64,000 nucleotides of DNA from Pleurocapsa sp. PCC 7327 (GTDB lineage: Bacteria > Cyanobacteriota > Cyanobacteriia > Cyanobacteriales > Microcystaceae), in the NCBI RefSeq assembly GCF_000317025.1, contig NC_019689.1:3240024-3304023 (forward strand). Direction: 5' to 3'. The number at the start of each line of letters is the position of its first letter. Within the stretch, counting starts at the first letter, position 1. Shown here in pieces: positions 26,656-36,148 of the stretch. The notes under the pieces are model-generated. The model saw nothing but the letters and a program-made list of their open reading frames with translations. It made no database searches and was not told the origin of the DNA. Made by a program: the position numbers and the translations under genes.

Positions 26656-27639
26656 TCAAAATTGAGGCTTTTTAAAGGGAGTTTTTTTCTCTTTCTTTTT
26701 GTTCTTGTTTTTGTCGTAACCAAGCTCTTTGAGCTTCGTCAAAATTCGACTAAAGTATTCTTGTAAGTAGGATTCTAAAGTAGTGGTTTGCTCCCGATCG
26801 AGTCCAAAGATCTGATATACCTCTTCCATCGGCGCGTTGAGAGGGTTGCCGCTAGCGAGAACCTCCGCAAAAGCCAGGCGATCCGAGACGTTTTGCGTCC
26901 ACTGAAAAAATCGAGTTGTCTGACGCATGAAACGAAGCAATCCCAGAGGAACGCGGAAAATTTTCGCCTCTCGCCCCGATAATTTCTCGCAAAGACCAAT
27001 AATTTCTTCAGAAGTCCAAGCACGAGTTCCGACGACCGGAAAGGATTTTCTCGCCGTTTCGGGAACTTCTAAGGCACGAATCGCAAATTTGGCAATATCT
27101 TGCGTGTTCATGTAGGCGATGGGCGTGCTTTCCCCGGCAATCCAAACCGATTGATTGTCTAATATGGGAATGGCATATTGGCTGATGAGTCCTTGCATAA
27201 AACCACAAGGACGCAAAATTGTATAATTTAGGTCGGTTTCAGCCAAGAAAAGCTCGGTGCAGCGCTTAATATCCATTAAAGGAACGTTAGGATATTTCTC
27301 GGCATTGAGAATCGAGAAAAAAATAAATTTTTCGACTCCCACCGCTTTGACGGCTTTGATTAAATTAACCTTGCCTTCCCAATCGACTTGTTTGATACCG
27401 AGAGAATCGGTGGCTCTGGTCGTCGCGGCATCGATAACAGCCTCAATGCCTTCTAGAGCAGGAGGCAAAGTTTTGGCATCGCAAAGATTTCCCTTAACTA
27501 ATTCTGCTCCCCATTCTTTTAAAAATGCAGCTTTTGTCTGATTTCTCACCAAACAGCGGACTCGATAGCCCCGATCGAGGGCGCATCGAGCCACTTGTCT
27601 TCCCAAGGTGCCCGTGGCACCGACCACTAATAAGTTCAT
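26656..27639 (-). CDS. ycf39: Ycf39, photosystem II assembly factor of the atypical SDR family
   Basis: 327 residues with an N-terminal NAD(P)-binding Rossmann motif MNLLVVGATGTLGRQVARCALDRG and the NmrA-like sequence LVKGNLCD...LEGIEAVIDAATTR. Ycf39 works with high-light-inducible proteins in delivering chlorophyll to newly made D1. The sequence, including ILRPCGFMQGLISQYAIPIL and the Lys-rich C-terminal tail, fits the cyanobacterial and plastid family. The SDR catalytic Tyr-x3-Lys is not evident, as expected for atypical members. Upstream of nadK. Confidence 0.9.
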   Translation of the reverse strand: MNLLVVGATGTLGRQVARCALDRGYRVRCLVRNQTKAAFLKEWGAELVKGNLCDAKTLPPALEGIEAVIDAATTRATDSLGIKQVDWEGKVNLIKAVKAVGVEKFIFFSILNAEKYPNVPLMDIKRCTELFLAETDLNYTILRPCGFMQGLISQYAIPILDNQSVWIAGESTPIAYMNTQDIAKFAIRALEVPETARKSFPVVGTRAWTSEEIIGLCEKLSGREAKIFRVPLGLLRFMRQTTRFFQWTQNVSDRLAFAEVLASGNPLNAPMEEVYQIFGLDREQTTTLESYLQEYFSRILTKLKELGYDKNKNKKKEKKTPFKKPQF

Positions 27640-28005
27640 CTATTAAATAATTTCGTTACAAATTTTTAACTTTCTCTAAGATATTAGCAGAAGCCGTGCT
27701 TATGCAAGCAACTCAAGTCGTATGACTATTTGCGTCTGGACGAAAGAATTTCGCTCAATCGCTATATTCGAGCCAAAAAAGCGAAAATAAAGACTGTTCG
27801 CGGCAAATCTACTTGAGTCGTTCATCTTTTGCTTGCGATCGCTCAACAAGATCTAACAAGCTCTTGGAACGGAAGCTTAGAATTATGAAGAAGTCCATGG
27901 TTATATTAGGGTTATCTATTTAATTGTCAAACAGATGATAGAGTCAGAAAATCTGGTCATTAGTTTGAGCTAGAATAAGTTGTCTGTTTGCGATCGCGCG
28001 TAAAT
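27640..28005. other. Intergenic region between divergent ycf39 and aroC
   Basis: 366 bases with no ORF of note. It should contain both promoters. Near the right end is the string TAGAATAAG, weakly -10-like. Nothing else is distinctive. Confidence 0.4.
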
Positions 28006-29130
28006 ATGGGCAACACCTTTGGGCATTTATTTCGGATTACGACTTTTGGGGAATCTCACGGCGGCGGAATTGGCGTTGTCATCGATGGCTGTCCCCCGCG
28101 ACTAGAAATTTCCCAAGCAGAAATTCAACAAGAGTTAGACCGCCGACGACCGGGACAGAGTAAAATCGTTACGCCCCGCCGGGAAAGCGATAGTTGCGAA
28201 ATTCTCTCTGGCGTGTTTGAGGGCAAAACTCTGGGAACGCCAATTGCCATTCTCGTTCGCAATCAAGATGCCCGTTCGCAAGACTACAACGAAATGGCAG
28301 TCAAATACCGTCCTTCCCATGCCGATGCCACCTATGATGCTAAATATGGGATCCGCAACTGGCAAGGAGGAGGGCGCTCGTCAGCTAGAGAAACGATCGG
28401 TCGGGTAGCAGCAGGCGCGATCGCCAAGAAAATCCTCAAACTTGCCGCCGGAGTCGAAATCATTGGCTATGTCAAGCGCATCAAAGATATAGAGGCGATC
28501 GTCGATCCCAATACCGTTACCCTCGAACAAGTAGAAAGCAATATCGTCCGCTGTCCCAACCCAGAATGCGCCGAACGGATGATTGACTTAATCGACCAAA
28601 CCAGAAAAGATAAAGATTCTATCGGCGGCGTGGTTGAATGCGTCGCCCGCAACGTTCCTAAAGGATTGGGAGATCCGGTATTTGATAAATTAGAAGCAGA
28701 ATTGGCAAAAGGGGTAATGTCCTTACCCGCCAGCAAAGGGTTTGAAATCGGTTCGGGGTTTGCAGGGACGCTTCTGAGTGGCAGCGAACACAACGATGAA
28801 TATTACATCGATGAAAACGGCGAGATTCGCACGGCGACAAACCGTTCGGGTGGGGTTCAGGGAGGCATCAGCAACGGCGAAAATATTATTATCCGGGTTG
28901 CCTTCAAACCGACGGCTACCATTGGTAAGGAACAGCGGACTGTCACTCAAACGGGCCAAGAAACCACGCTAGCAGCAAAAGGAAGACACGATCCCTGCGT
29001 GGTACCGAGAGCCGTTCCTATGGTAGAAGCAATGATGGCATTGGTTCTGTGCGATCGCCTATTGTGCCATCACGGACAATGCGGATTGCCGCTGGAGTTT
29101 AATCAAAATCTTGTCGCGATCGCGCAATAA
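28006..29130 (+). CDS. aroC: Chorismate synthase
   Basis: Converts 5-enolpyruvylshikimate 3-phosphate to chorismate, last step of the shikimate pathway; needs reduced FMN. 374 residues from ATG 28006 ([19 protein letters not shown], the canonical start with signature 1); an upstream alternative at 27988 adds six residues and is unlikely. Signatures 2 and 3 are also present: [17 protein letters not shown] and [17 protein letters not shown]. Complete and probably monocistronic. Confidence 0.97.
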   Translation: MGNTFGHLFRITTFGESHGGGIGVVIDGCPPRLEISQAEIQQELDRRRPGQSKIVTPRRESDSCEILSGVFEGKTLGTPIAILVRNQDARSQDYNEMAVKYRPSHADATYDAKYGIRNWQGGGRSSARETIGRVAAGAIAKKILKLAAGVEIIGYVKRIKDIEAIVDPNTVTLEQVESNIVRCPNPECAERMIDLIDQTRKDKDSIGGVVECVARNVPKGLGDPVFDKLEAELAKGVMSLPASKGFEIGSGFAGTLLSGSEHNDEYYIDENGEIRTATNRSGGVQGGISNGENIIIRVAFKPTATIGKEQRTVTQTGQETTLAAKGRHDPCVVPRAVPMVEAMMALVLCDRLLCHHGQCGLPLEFNQNLVAIAQ

Positions 29131-29209
29131 AATACAAGGCTCTTTCACTCTTAATTTAGAAATTTGCCTATTTAATACTTCTTATTTAGGTTATTTAGGC
29201 AATTTTCAT

Positions 29210-29400
29210 TTACTGAGCTAAGATATCTTGTCGAGTAAATCTGGACTTTAGCAAAGGTTTGAGTAGCGTTTCGGCTGCGTCAGTTTCTTTATTAATCAGG
29301 TATAGCCGCGCGAGCGTCACGCGAGCAAATACATAGTCAGGAAGGCGTTCGGCAATCTCTTGCCAAAGTGCCAAGCTCTCAATCGATCCAAAGTTTTTGG
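29210..29400 (-). pseudogene. TPR-like protein remnant abutting the EF-G gene
   Basis: A frame different from EF-G reads NFGSIESLALWQEIAERL, then PDYVFARVTLARLYLINKET, then DAAETLLKPLLKSR, ending TRQDILAQ and TAA at 29210. This is a plausible TPR helix pair with Ala/Leu/Tyr spacing. No start codon or upstream continuation is visible because the EF-G coding end (29413) begins directly upstream. It looks like the tail of a lost gene. Confidence 0.45.
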
Positions 29401-29412
29401 GCGATTGCCTTT

Positions 29413-31461
29413 TTATCGAATCTCGTCGATGAGATTTTCGGGCAATGGTCGATACTCGGCAAACTCCATCGAGAAAGTCGCCATTCCTTGCGAGAGCGAT
29501 CGCAATTCAGTCGAGTAACCAAACATCTCTGCCATGGGAACCTCGGCACGAAGGACGGCATAATGGTCTCGCGTTTCCGAACCCAATAGCAGGGCGCGTC
29601 GGGCTAATAATTTCCCCTGTATCTTACCGACAAATTCGCTGGGAGTCTCTACTTCCAACAGCATCATCGGTTCTAGGATAGTTGGTTTCGCCTTAGCAAA
29701 TCCTTGCTCGAAACCTTCTCTGGCAGCAAAGCGAAATGCCATTTCCGACGAATCGATGGGATGGAAAGACCCTCCCTCCAAAATAACTTTTACGTTGACA
29801 ATGGGATAGCCTTTTAACCATCCCGTTCTCAAGGCATCGCGAAATCCTTGTTCGCAAGCGGGGATAAACTGCGTTGGTATTGCCCCTCCTACAACGCGAT
29901 TTTCAAATAAAAATGGTTCTTGGCAAGGTTCTAAACGACCTATTACGTGGGCGTATTGTCCCGCCCCTCCAGTTTGTTTTTTGAGCGTGTAATCAAATTT
30001 AGCAACTTTGGTAATCGTTTCTCGATAGGCAACGGCAGGCGCACCGACATAGACTTCGGCGCGATATTCCCGTTTCATTCGTTCGAGGTAAATTTCTAGG
30101 TGCAGTTCTCCCATGCCGGAGAGCAGGGTTTTATTGGACTCTGGATCGCTGCTGACGCGCAAGGTGGGATCTTCTTTGGCAAAGCGATGCAGTGCTTTAC
30201 TAAGGCGATCGACATCTTCCTGACTTTTTGGGGTAATGGCAATTGTAATTACGGGTTCGGGGACGAAAATTCCCTCTAAAGACAGATTTGTGCCGGGAGA
30301 ACATAAAGTATCGCCAGAGGCGCAATCTATCCCAATCAAACCAACGATTTCACCAACGGTAGCCGATTCGAGTTCCTGGCGCTTATCGACCTCGATTCTG
30401 ACCAAGCGACTAACGCGAACTTGCTTTCGCGTGCGGCTGTTGTACAGGCGATCGCCTTGTTTTAAAGTTCCCGAATAGAGGCGAATGTAGGTCAATTGAC
30501 CGAATTCATCTTCGATTAGCTTAAACGCTAGGGCTACTACTGGCGCATCAGCTTCGGGATAAACCTTTACTTGCTCATTGGTCGAGACATCGGTTGCTGC
30601 GATCGCTTCTCTTTCCATGGGAGACGGCAAATAAAGGGCAATGGCATCGAGTAAATCTTGTATGCCTTTATTTTTAATTGCCGAACCCATTAGAACAGGG
30701 GTAAATTCTAGACTCAAAGTTCCCTGGCGAATAGTATCCCAAATCAATTGCTTGGGAACTTCTTCTTCTGCGAGCAATTTGCCCGTCATTTCTTCTGAGA
30801 GAATAGAGATGCGATCGAGTAACTTTTCCCTAGCTGCTTGTGCCTCTGCCTTGAGATGTTCGGGAATCGCTCTGCTGACTCGATGTTCCCCATTCTCGCC
30901 TTCGTAGTAATTTGCTCTCATTTCAATGAGATCGATAACCCCTTCAAAGCCATTCTCCGAACCGATGGGATATTGTAAGACGATGGTATTTAAGCCTAAT
31001 TTCTCCTGCATGGCTTCGACGACGCGGAAAGAATTGGCACCGATGCGATCGAGTTTGTTAATAAAGGCTATCCTGGGAACGCGATAGCGCTTCATTTGCC
31101 TGTCTACCGTATACGACTGAGATTGTACTCCCGCAACCCCATCGAGTACCATAATTGCCCCATCGAGAACCCGCAGCGATCGCTCGACTTCGATGGTAAA
31201 GTCTACATGTCCGGGAGTATCGATGAGGTTGATTTGGGTATCTCTCCAAAAACAGGTAATCGCGGCTGAGGTTATCGTAATTCCTTTTTCCCTCTCCAAA
31301 TCCATATAGTCCATGGTTGCCCCCTCGCCATCCCCTTCTTTCACCTCATGGATCTTGTGGATTTTTCCGGTATAGAAAAGTATTCGTTCGGAAATGGTCG
31401 TTTTTCCGGCATCGATGTGGGCAGAGATTCCTATGTTACGGACGTTTTGGCGAGGTATCAT
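29413..31461 (-). CDS. Elongation factor G paralogue
   Basis: 682 residues with G1 AHIDAGKT, G2 region with EKGITIT, G3 DTPGHVDF, G4 INKLDR and the C-terminal domains II-V (HLEIYLERMKREYRAEV, SEFVGKIQGKLLARRA). It promotes translocation on the ribosome using GTP. It stands alone rather than with rpsL, rpsG and tufA, so it is probably the second EF-G of cyanobacteria (EF-G2-like) rather than the str-operon fusA. All GTPase residues are intact. A TPR remnant follows the stop. Confidence 0.9.
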   Translation of the reverse strand: MIPRQNVRNIGISAHIDAGKTTISERILFYTGKIHKIHEVKEGDGEGATMDYMDLEREKGITITSAAITCFWRDTQINLIDTPGHVDFTIEVERSLRVLDGAIMVLDGVAGVQSQSYTVDRQMKRYRVPRIAFINKLDRIGANSFRVVEAMQEKLGLNTIVLQYPIGSENGFEGVIDLIEMRANYYEGENGEHRVSRAIPEHLKAEAQAAREKLLDRISILSEEMTGKLLAEEEVPKQLIWDTIRQGTLSLEFTPVLMGSAIKNKGIQDLLDAIALYLPSPMEREAIAATDVSTNEQVKVYPEADAPVVALAFKLIEDEFGQLTYIRLYSGTLKQGDRLYNSRTRKQVRVSRLVRIEVDKRQELESATVGEIVGLIGIDCASGDTLCSPGTNLSLEGIFVPEPVITIAITPKSQEDVDRLSKALHRFAKEDPTLRVSSDPESNKTLLSGMGELHLEIYLERMKREYRAEVYVGAPAVAYRETITKVAKFDYTLKKQTGGAGQYAHVIGRLEPCQEPFLFENRVVGGAIPTQFIPACEQGFRDALRTGWLKGYPIVNVKVILEGGSFHPIDSSEMAFRFAAREGFEQGFAKAKPTILEPMMLLEVETPSEFVGKIQGKLLARRALLLGSETRDHYAVLRAEVPMAEMFGYSTELRSLSQGMATFSMEFAEYRPLPENLIDEIR

Positions 31462-31652
31462 GAGACAGATTGTTTGGTTGCTTCAACAGGACTATCTTTA
31501 ACGATGCCAAAACCGACAATAAGCTAAAGGGATATTTTAAAAATTCTTAGTTTATTCTGTTGGGTAACTGAGCCAATGCTGAATAGTAGAGACCGATCCT
31601 TGTCGTGCCTCTACAGTGAATCGATGGGTTTTAGGGATTCCTGCCAACGATA

Positions 31653-32453
31653 TTAGACAGAAGTTTTGCTCTCGTGGGATTTTTTCTTAAGAAGTCCCAA
31701 TGAACTAAGAGCAAGCAAACCGATAGCTGCCGTTGTGCTAGGTTCTGGCACGTCTCTAACTGGGGGAGGAGTGGTAGAAGGATTACCAGGGATGCGAGTT
31801 TCGTTTAGAGAAGTTCCATATTGAAAGGATACATTGCTAATATCTTGTTCGGCTAATCCAGAAACTCCTGACAAATTAAATACGATAGAGTTTTTGATTA
31901 ACTTAGACGCTAATACTGGTGCGTTATCACCTGCGCTTGTATAGCCTGAACCCACAAGCCCGTAATTAAAATTACCACCTTGACCGGGAATATTAACAAC
32001 ATTGCCCTGAAAAATACCCAAGCCTGCTGTGCCAAGACCTTGATTTGCACCACCAGGGATACTTCCAAAGTTGTTAGGTAGCGCCCAACCACCAGCAAAA
32101 GGAGGAGCTTTGATATCTCCTGGGTTGGTCTGAACTACACCATTGTGCAAAAGATTCGATCCGTTGTTAAGAAATACAGAGTTCAGCGTTAAATTTATAT
32201 TATTAGGTAGCTTAAAGAACACCGCCGTTAGCACATCGCTAGGTACGTTAGAGTCGGCTGTAGATGTGTTAGTTAGCGTCAAAGTCAAGGTATTACCACT
32301 AATCTGAAAGTCTGCTGATGCAGCTAGGTTACCCTGCGAACCTGTAAATATAACTGCTGCTGCAGGTGCTTGCCAACCTGTCAGAACTGAAAACACAGTA
32401 ATGCCACTAACTAATAAAGAAGAACCTATTAGAGTCGAAAAAATTTGGTTCAT
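31653..32453 (-). CDS. PEP-CTERM sorting-domain secreted protein
   Basis: 266 residues. The N-terminal signal peptide (LIGSSLLVSGITVFSVLTG, likely cut after APAAA) is followed by a Gly/Asn-rich beta-type extracytoplasmic region with many short FTGSQG and TLTLTNTSTA strands. The C-terminus is a textbook PEP-CTERM signal: VPEPSTTAAIGLLALSS, hydrophobic run, then basic KKKS. Exosortase cleaves such tails at the membrane in cyanobacteria that make exopolysaccharide. Function unknown. No exosortase in the window. Confidence 0.85.
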   Translation of the reverse strand: MNQIFSTLIGSSLLVSGITVFSVLTGWQAPAAAVIFTGSQGNLAASADFQISGNTLTLTLTNTSTADSNVPSDVLTAVFFKLPNNINLTLNSVFLNNGSNLLHNGVVQTNPGDIKAPPFAGGWALPNNFGSIPGGANQGLGTAGLGIFQGNVVNIPGQGGNFNYGLVGSGYTSAGDNAPVLASKLIKNSIVFNLSGVSGLAEQDISNVSFQYGTSLNETRIPGNPSTTPPPVRDVPEPSTTAAIGLLALSSLGLLKKKSHESKTSV

Positions 32454-32975
32454 TTTTTAATATTTACCTTTTTCTAACTAAGTATTTTTCAGAAAAACTA
32501 CTTAAGTATCTATATCGAAATTAGCAAGGTGATTTTCACTATTGCAATAGATTCACTGAATCTTTAAAAAAAACAGTATTGTTATGAAGCTATGATGAAG
32601 TTATTTTTGATTTAAATTCGCCTATTAAGTTTGCACGAGCGATCGCATCAAAAATGTTTGACGATAGCTTTGGATTTAAACTCAGATCTTGCCCCTTTGG
32701 TATCAACACCTAGAACTTTAGTTCTAGGCTCAAAGCTCAACTCGATTAAAATCGACTGAAATTCCTATCGGGTCTTCTTTAGAAGACTTTTTCGATCGGC
32801 TAGGAAATTAATTACAATAGCAGTATTTTTACAAATTTTATCTAACAGGCTGTCTTAAAAGTATAGTATGTCATGTTGAGCGGAGCGATCGCGAAGCGAA
32901 ATATCTTCTACCGATTCGTCATTAGCAATTATCAATTAGTCAGCCGCTCTGAGTGTAAGGCTTTTTAATGTATAA
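32454..32975. other. Intergenic region with repeat copy 2
   Basis: 522 bases with no gene. The centre (32700-32826) is the second copy of the three-palindrome element. To its right is TGTCATGTTGAGCGGAGCG, which resembles another common dispersed repeat, and CAATTATCAATTAGTCAG, which recurs in similar form near 21711. Confidence 0.55.
32700..32826 (-). repeat. Dispersed three-palindrome element, copy 2 (inverted)
   Basis: Reads as the reverse complement of 964-1087 with about ten substitutions. The palindromes CCTAGAACT/AGTTCTAGG (32709-32728), TCGATT/AATCGA (near 32742-32755) and GTCTTCT/AGAAGAC (32772-32787) are all kept. No coding potential. Confidence 0.75.
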
Positions 32976-35900
32976 TCAAGCTAAACCTTGAGAAATAAAT
33001 CCTGCCCAGTAGTAGGGACTGGTAAAGGGATACAAGCTGTTACAGTGAACTGGCAATGTATGTTCGATTTGTCGCTGAATTTTAGCGGCGATTTCTTGAT
33101 ATTTTTGAGATTTTTCGCTATCCTCAGCAGCTTCAGCATTGGCAACTGCTTGTTGATATTGCTGGTTTAAATTGAAGTTTAATTGTTCTAAATACTCATC
33201 TTTTAGCTGTTTTCCTGTTAGATTACGTAGTTTTTGCTGGGCTTGTTGTAAAGCTTGAGGGCGGCTAGAACCAGAATTGCGGAATTCATAGTAGAAAATT
33301 GCCAGTAAAGCACTAGCGCAGTCATCAACCGACCACAAAGTACTAACTACACTCCGCGCCCCCGCACACAGAAAACCTGTAGAAATAGATAAGAGATCGT
33401 CGGTAATTTGGTTGACGCTAAAATTAGTTTCGCAATTGTTGAGATAAACATCGCTGAGATGCTGTAAATCTTTACGCCAACCAGGAGTTAGCAATTCACC
33501 GAGAGTTAAATTTCTATCGCTCAAAATTAAAGCAGATTCTAGAGGATTATTGGAGTTAGCACTAGCGTGATGGCTGGAGTGGAGCAATTGAACTTGGTTG
33601 GCTAATTGACGATATTCTCTGACAGTGGCTTGACGGCGTTGCAGTCTTTTACTAGGGTCAATTTGGTACTTACTAGCGAGAGTTTCGCATTCATAAGCAG
33701 TGTAGGGCAAATCTTCTGTGGCATCTTCGACGATTCCTATAGAAGTTTGTTGTTGAAGGGTGGGACGTTGATAACAATAGTTCAGGATTTGACAGCTAGG
33801 AAGAATTCTTAAACGGAAAAGATCGCCCAAGTACTGGTGGTTTTGAGGAATAAAGTTAGTAGTCTTGGCTGTACTTATTTTCATTCCGCGAGTATCTTCT
33901 GCACCTGTACCTCTGGTTGAGGGGATTAAAGAAATCGAATCTCTGTTTAAATTTTCCTTTCTTGAGTGGGTTAGGGAGATCGAATTAACTGGTAAGGCAG
34001 CAAAAGGAATCCGATGCAACCAAAGATGAGGAATAATGATTAACTCTTCGATTCCTTGTAAGTATTGCTCGATTAATTCATTGAGTTGTAAGCGTCGTGC
34101 TAACTCTTGTAGGACTGTTTCGATGTTGCCTCGCCACGTACCAAAGTCTTGTTGATAGGGAATCAGCCAATTATTTCCTAAAAATTCCCCGTGTAAACTA
34201 TCTATTTTTTGTCCTAGGCAGGTATGAACTTGAGGTTGCCGTTCTTTATAGATGATAAAAATATAAGTATCTTCCCAAGTGCTGTAGAAACAGACAATAG
34301 CGGTCGAGTCACTGTCTATCAATTGTTGTATTCGAGCAAAATTAATCGGATCGACCTGTTGCTGTCCTGCTAAGATTGGGTCTAAACGACGTAATTGCTG
34401 CCAAATAAGTTGTTTTTCTGCTTCTAAATTAGAAATTTCTTCGATCTGGGTAGATACTATCTCCGCATTTCGCCAGCGGGTTCCCGATGTAGCTAATTCC
34501 CTATTGTCGCCCAATTGAGATGAGGAACGTAAAAAATCAATTCTTTCTTGCAGATGTTCGTATTGTTCCAGATATTCTTGAACTGCTTCGGGAATATCAC
34601 CCCCTTGATAGAGGTCGTTACTTGCCATCAAATCTACTAAATGTCTGGCACGGGAACGTTCAGTAGTTTCAATGGCTAAGTTCAGTTGTCCATTATTAAT
34701 ACAAGCCTGGATCATTTTTTCATAGACATCCATCGAATCTGCGATTATTTCCTGACGGCGTAGATCGTTAGTTGCCCAATTGCGGGTGATTTCTATAGCG
34801 GTAATCGCTTTTTGATAGGTTTGTATAGCTAATTTCCAATTACCTTGATTAAAGTGAAGATTGCCTAAATTGCGAGCTGTTTTCAGACAAGCAAGGGGGA
34901 ATTGTTCTGGAGTATGGACGATAAAAACATTTTCGTAACAAGCGATCGCTCGATCGAGATTTTCGCTTCCGCCTTTATCTTGATAAGCAATGCCGAGATT
35001 ATTTTGGGTCATTGCCCAATCAGAGGGATAGGTGTCCCGTTTCCTCTCCAATAAGGCATTTTCGTAACAAGCGATCGCTCGATCGAGATTTTCGCTTCCG
35101 CCTTTATCTTGATAAGCAATGCCGAGATTATTTTGGGTCATTGCCCAATCAGAGGGATAGGTGTCCCGTTTCCTCTCCAATAAGGCATTTTCGTAACAAG
35201 CGATCGCTCGATCGAGATTTTCGCTTCCGCCTTTATCTTGATAAGCAATGCCGAGATTATTTTGGGTCATTGCCCAATCAGAGGGATAGGTGTCCCGTTT
35301 CCTCTCCAATAAGGCATTTTCGTAACAAGCGATCGCTCGATCGAGATTTTCGCTTCCGCCTTTATCTTGATAAGCAATGCCGAGATTATTTTGGGTCATT
35401 GCCCAATCAGAGGGATAGGTGTCCCGTTTCCTCTCCAATAAGGCATTTTCGTAACAAGCGATCGCTCGATCGAGATTTTCGCTTCCGCCTTTATCTCGGT
35501 AAGCAATGCCGAGATTATTTTGGGTAGTTGCCCATTGTACGGGGAAGTCGGTTTTGGTGTAGACAGTAAAAATTGCCTGATAAGCAATAATGGCTAATTC
35601 TAAATTGTGGGCAACATTGCCTAAAGGAAATTGTTGAATTAAATTACCAAAGTAAAAAATTACTTCAGCAATTGCTTGAGCTTGTTCTGATTCTGCCGAT
35701 GACAGGGTTTCTCCTGCCCAAAGGGATAAAATCAATCCTAAGTTTAGATTTAATTTCTCTAGATGAGTTCTCAGTAAAGGATAAATTGCCTCCGCAGTTG
35801 GGTTTTCTCCTACTGCTAGTAATATCTCCATCAAGCAGTTAAGATATTCCTGATACATCTCGTCAAGAGAGTTAAAACCCATCGCTTCAACTAACCCTTG

Positions 35901-36095
35901 AGCGAGGTTTTGCAACCATTGGGCAGGATTAGAGTTATTATTTTCAGCATAATCATCTGCTACCCACTGCATTGCAAGCAACAACCCCAAGTCAACCAAA
36001 TCCGAATTAGCTTGTAGTAGTTCAAATTCTTCCCCTTCCGGACAAGCTAATAATTCTTGTATTAATTGGAAATAAAGCTTAAAACGTTCTTCCAC
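32976..36095 (-). CDS. TPR-CHAT protease-like protein with tandem 43-residue repeats
   Basis: 1039 residues. An N-terminal helical region (~1-185) is followed by five tetratricopeptide-like units of 43 residues (~190-405, NNLGIAYQDKGGSENLDRAI type), nearly identical to each other in DNA. More TPRs come next (~405-520), then a helical linker. The C-terminal ~250 residues are a CHAT caspase-fold domain with the dyad His842/843 (LLHSSHHAS) and Cys888 (VYLNNCET), followed by STLWSVDD. CHAT proteases act in conflict and cell-death pathways such as HetF and Craspase. The upstream gene is 53 bases away and probably in the same operon. Both catalytic residues are present. Confidence 0.9.
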   Translation of the reverse strand: MEERFKLYFQLIQELLACPEGEEFELLQANSDLVDLGLLLAMQWVADDYAENNNSNPAQWLQNLAQGLVEAMGFNSLDEMYQEYLNCLMEILLAVGENPTAEAIYPLLRTHLEKLNLNLGLILSLWAGETLSSAESEQAQAIAEVIFYFGNLIQQFPLGNVAHNLELAIIAYQAIFTVYTKTDFPVQWATTQNNLGIAYRDKGGSENLDRAIACYENALLERKRDTYPSDWAMTQNNLGIAYQDKGGSENLDRAIACYENALLERKRDTYPSDWAMTQNNLGIAYQDKGGSENLDRAIACYENALLERKRDTYPSDWAMTQNNLGIAYQDKGGSENLDRAIACYENALLERKRDTYPSDWAMTQNNLGIAYQDKGGSENLDRAIACYENVFIVHTPEQFPLACLKTARNLGNLHFNQGNWKLAIQTYQKAITAIEITRNWATNDLRRQEIIADSMDVYEKMIQACINNGQLNLAIETTERSRARHLVDLMASNDLYQGGDIPEAVQEYLEQYEHLQERIDFLRSSSQLGDNRELATSGTRWRNAEIVSTQIEEISNLEAEKQLIWQQLRRLDPILAGQQQVDPINFARIQQLIDSDSTAIVCFYSTWEDTYIFIIYKERQPQVHTCLGQKIDSLHGEFLGNNWLIPYQQDFGTWRGNIETVLQELARRLQLNELIEQYLQGIEELIIIPHLWLHRIPFAALPVNSISLTHSRKENLNRDSISLIPSTRGTGAEDTRGMKISTAKTTNFIPQNHQYLGDLFRLRILPSCQILNYCYQRPTLQQQTSIGIVEDATEDLPYTAYECETLASKYQIDPSKRLQRRQATVREYRQLANQVQLLHSSHHASANSNNPLESALILSDRNLTLGELLTPGWRKDLQHLSDVYLNNCETNFSVNQITDDLLSISTGFLCAGARSVVSTLWSVDDCASALLAIFYYEFRNSGSSRPQALQQAQQKLRNLTGKQLKDEYLEQLNFNLNQQYQQAVANAEAAEDSEKSQKYQEIAAKIQRQIEHTLPVHCNSLYPFTSPYYWAGFISQGLA
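34928..35526. repeat. 129-bp tandem repeat array, ~4.6 copies, inside the TPR-CHAT gene
   Basis: The unit starts on the plus strand at CATTTTCGTAACAAGCGATC and recurs every 129 bases (marker AATAAGG at 35050, 35179, 35308, 35437). The units are essentially identical apart from the boundary codons (one Arg/Gln difference). 129 is a multiple of 3, so copy changes keep the frame. Each unit contains one HIP1 GCGATCGC. Confidence 0.93.
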
Positions 36096-36148
36096 GATCG
36101 TGCCAACGGAGTAAAACTATTAAATTTATATGCAGCAACCTACTTCAC

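Noticed and set aside
34928-35526. CRISPR-like array (regular repeats)
   Set aside because: The period is 129 bases, there are no unique spacers, and the repeat is coding.
35012-35527. 171-codon plus-strand ORF with perfect internal repeats
   Set aside because: It is the antisense shadow of the 129-bp tandem repeat in the CHAT gene; its repeat merely reflects the coding strand.
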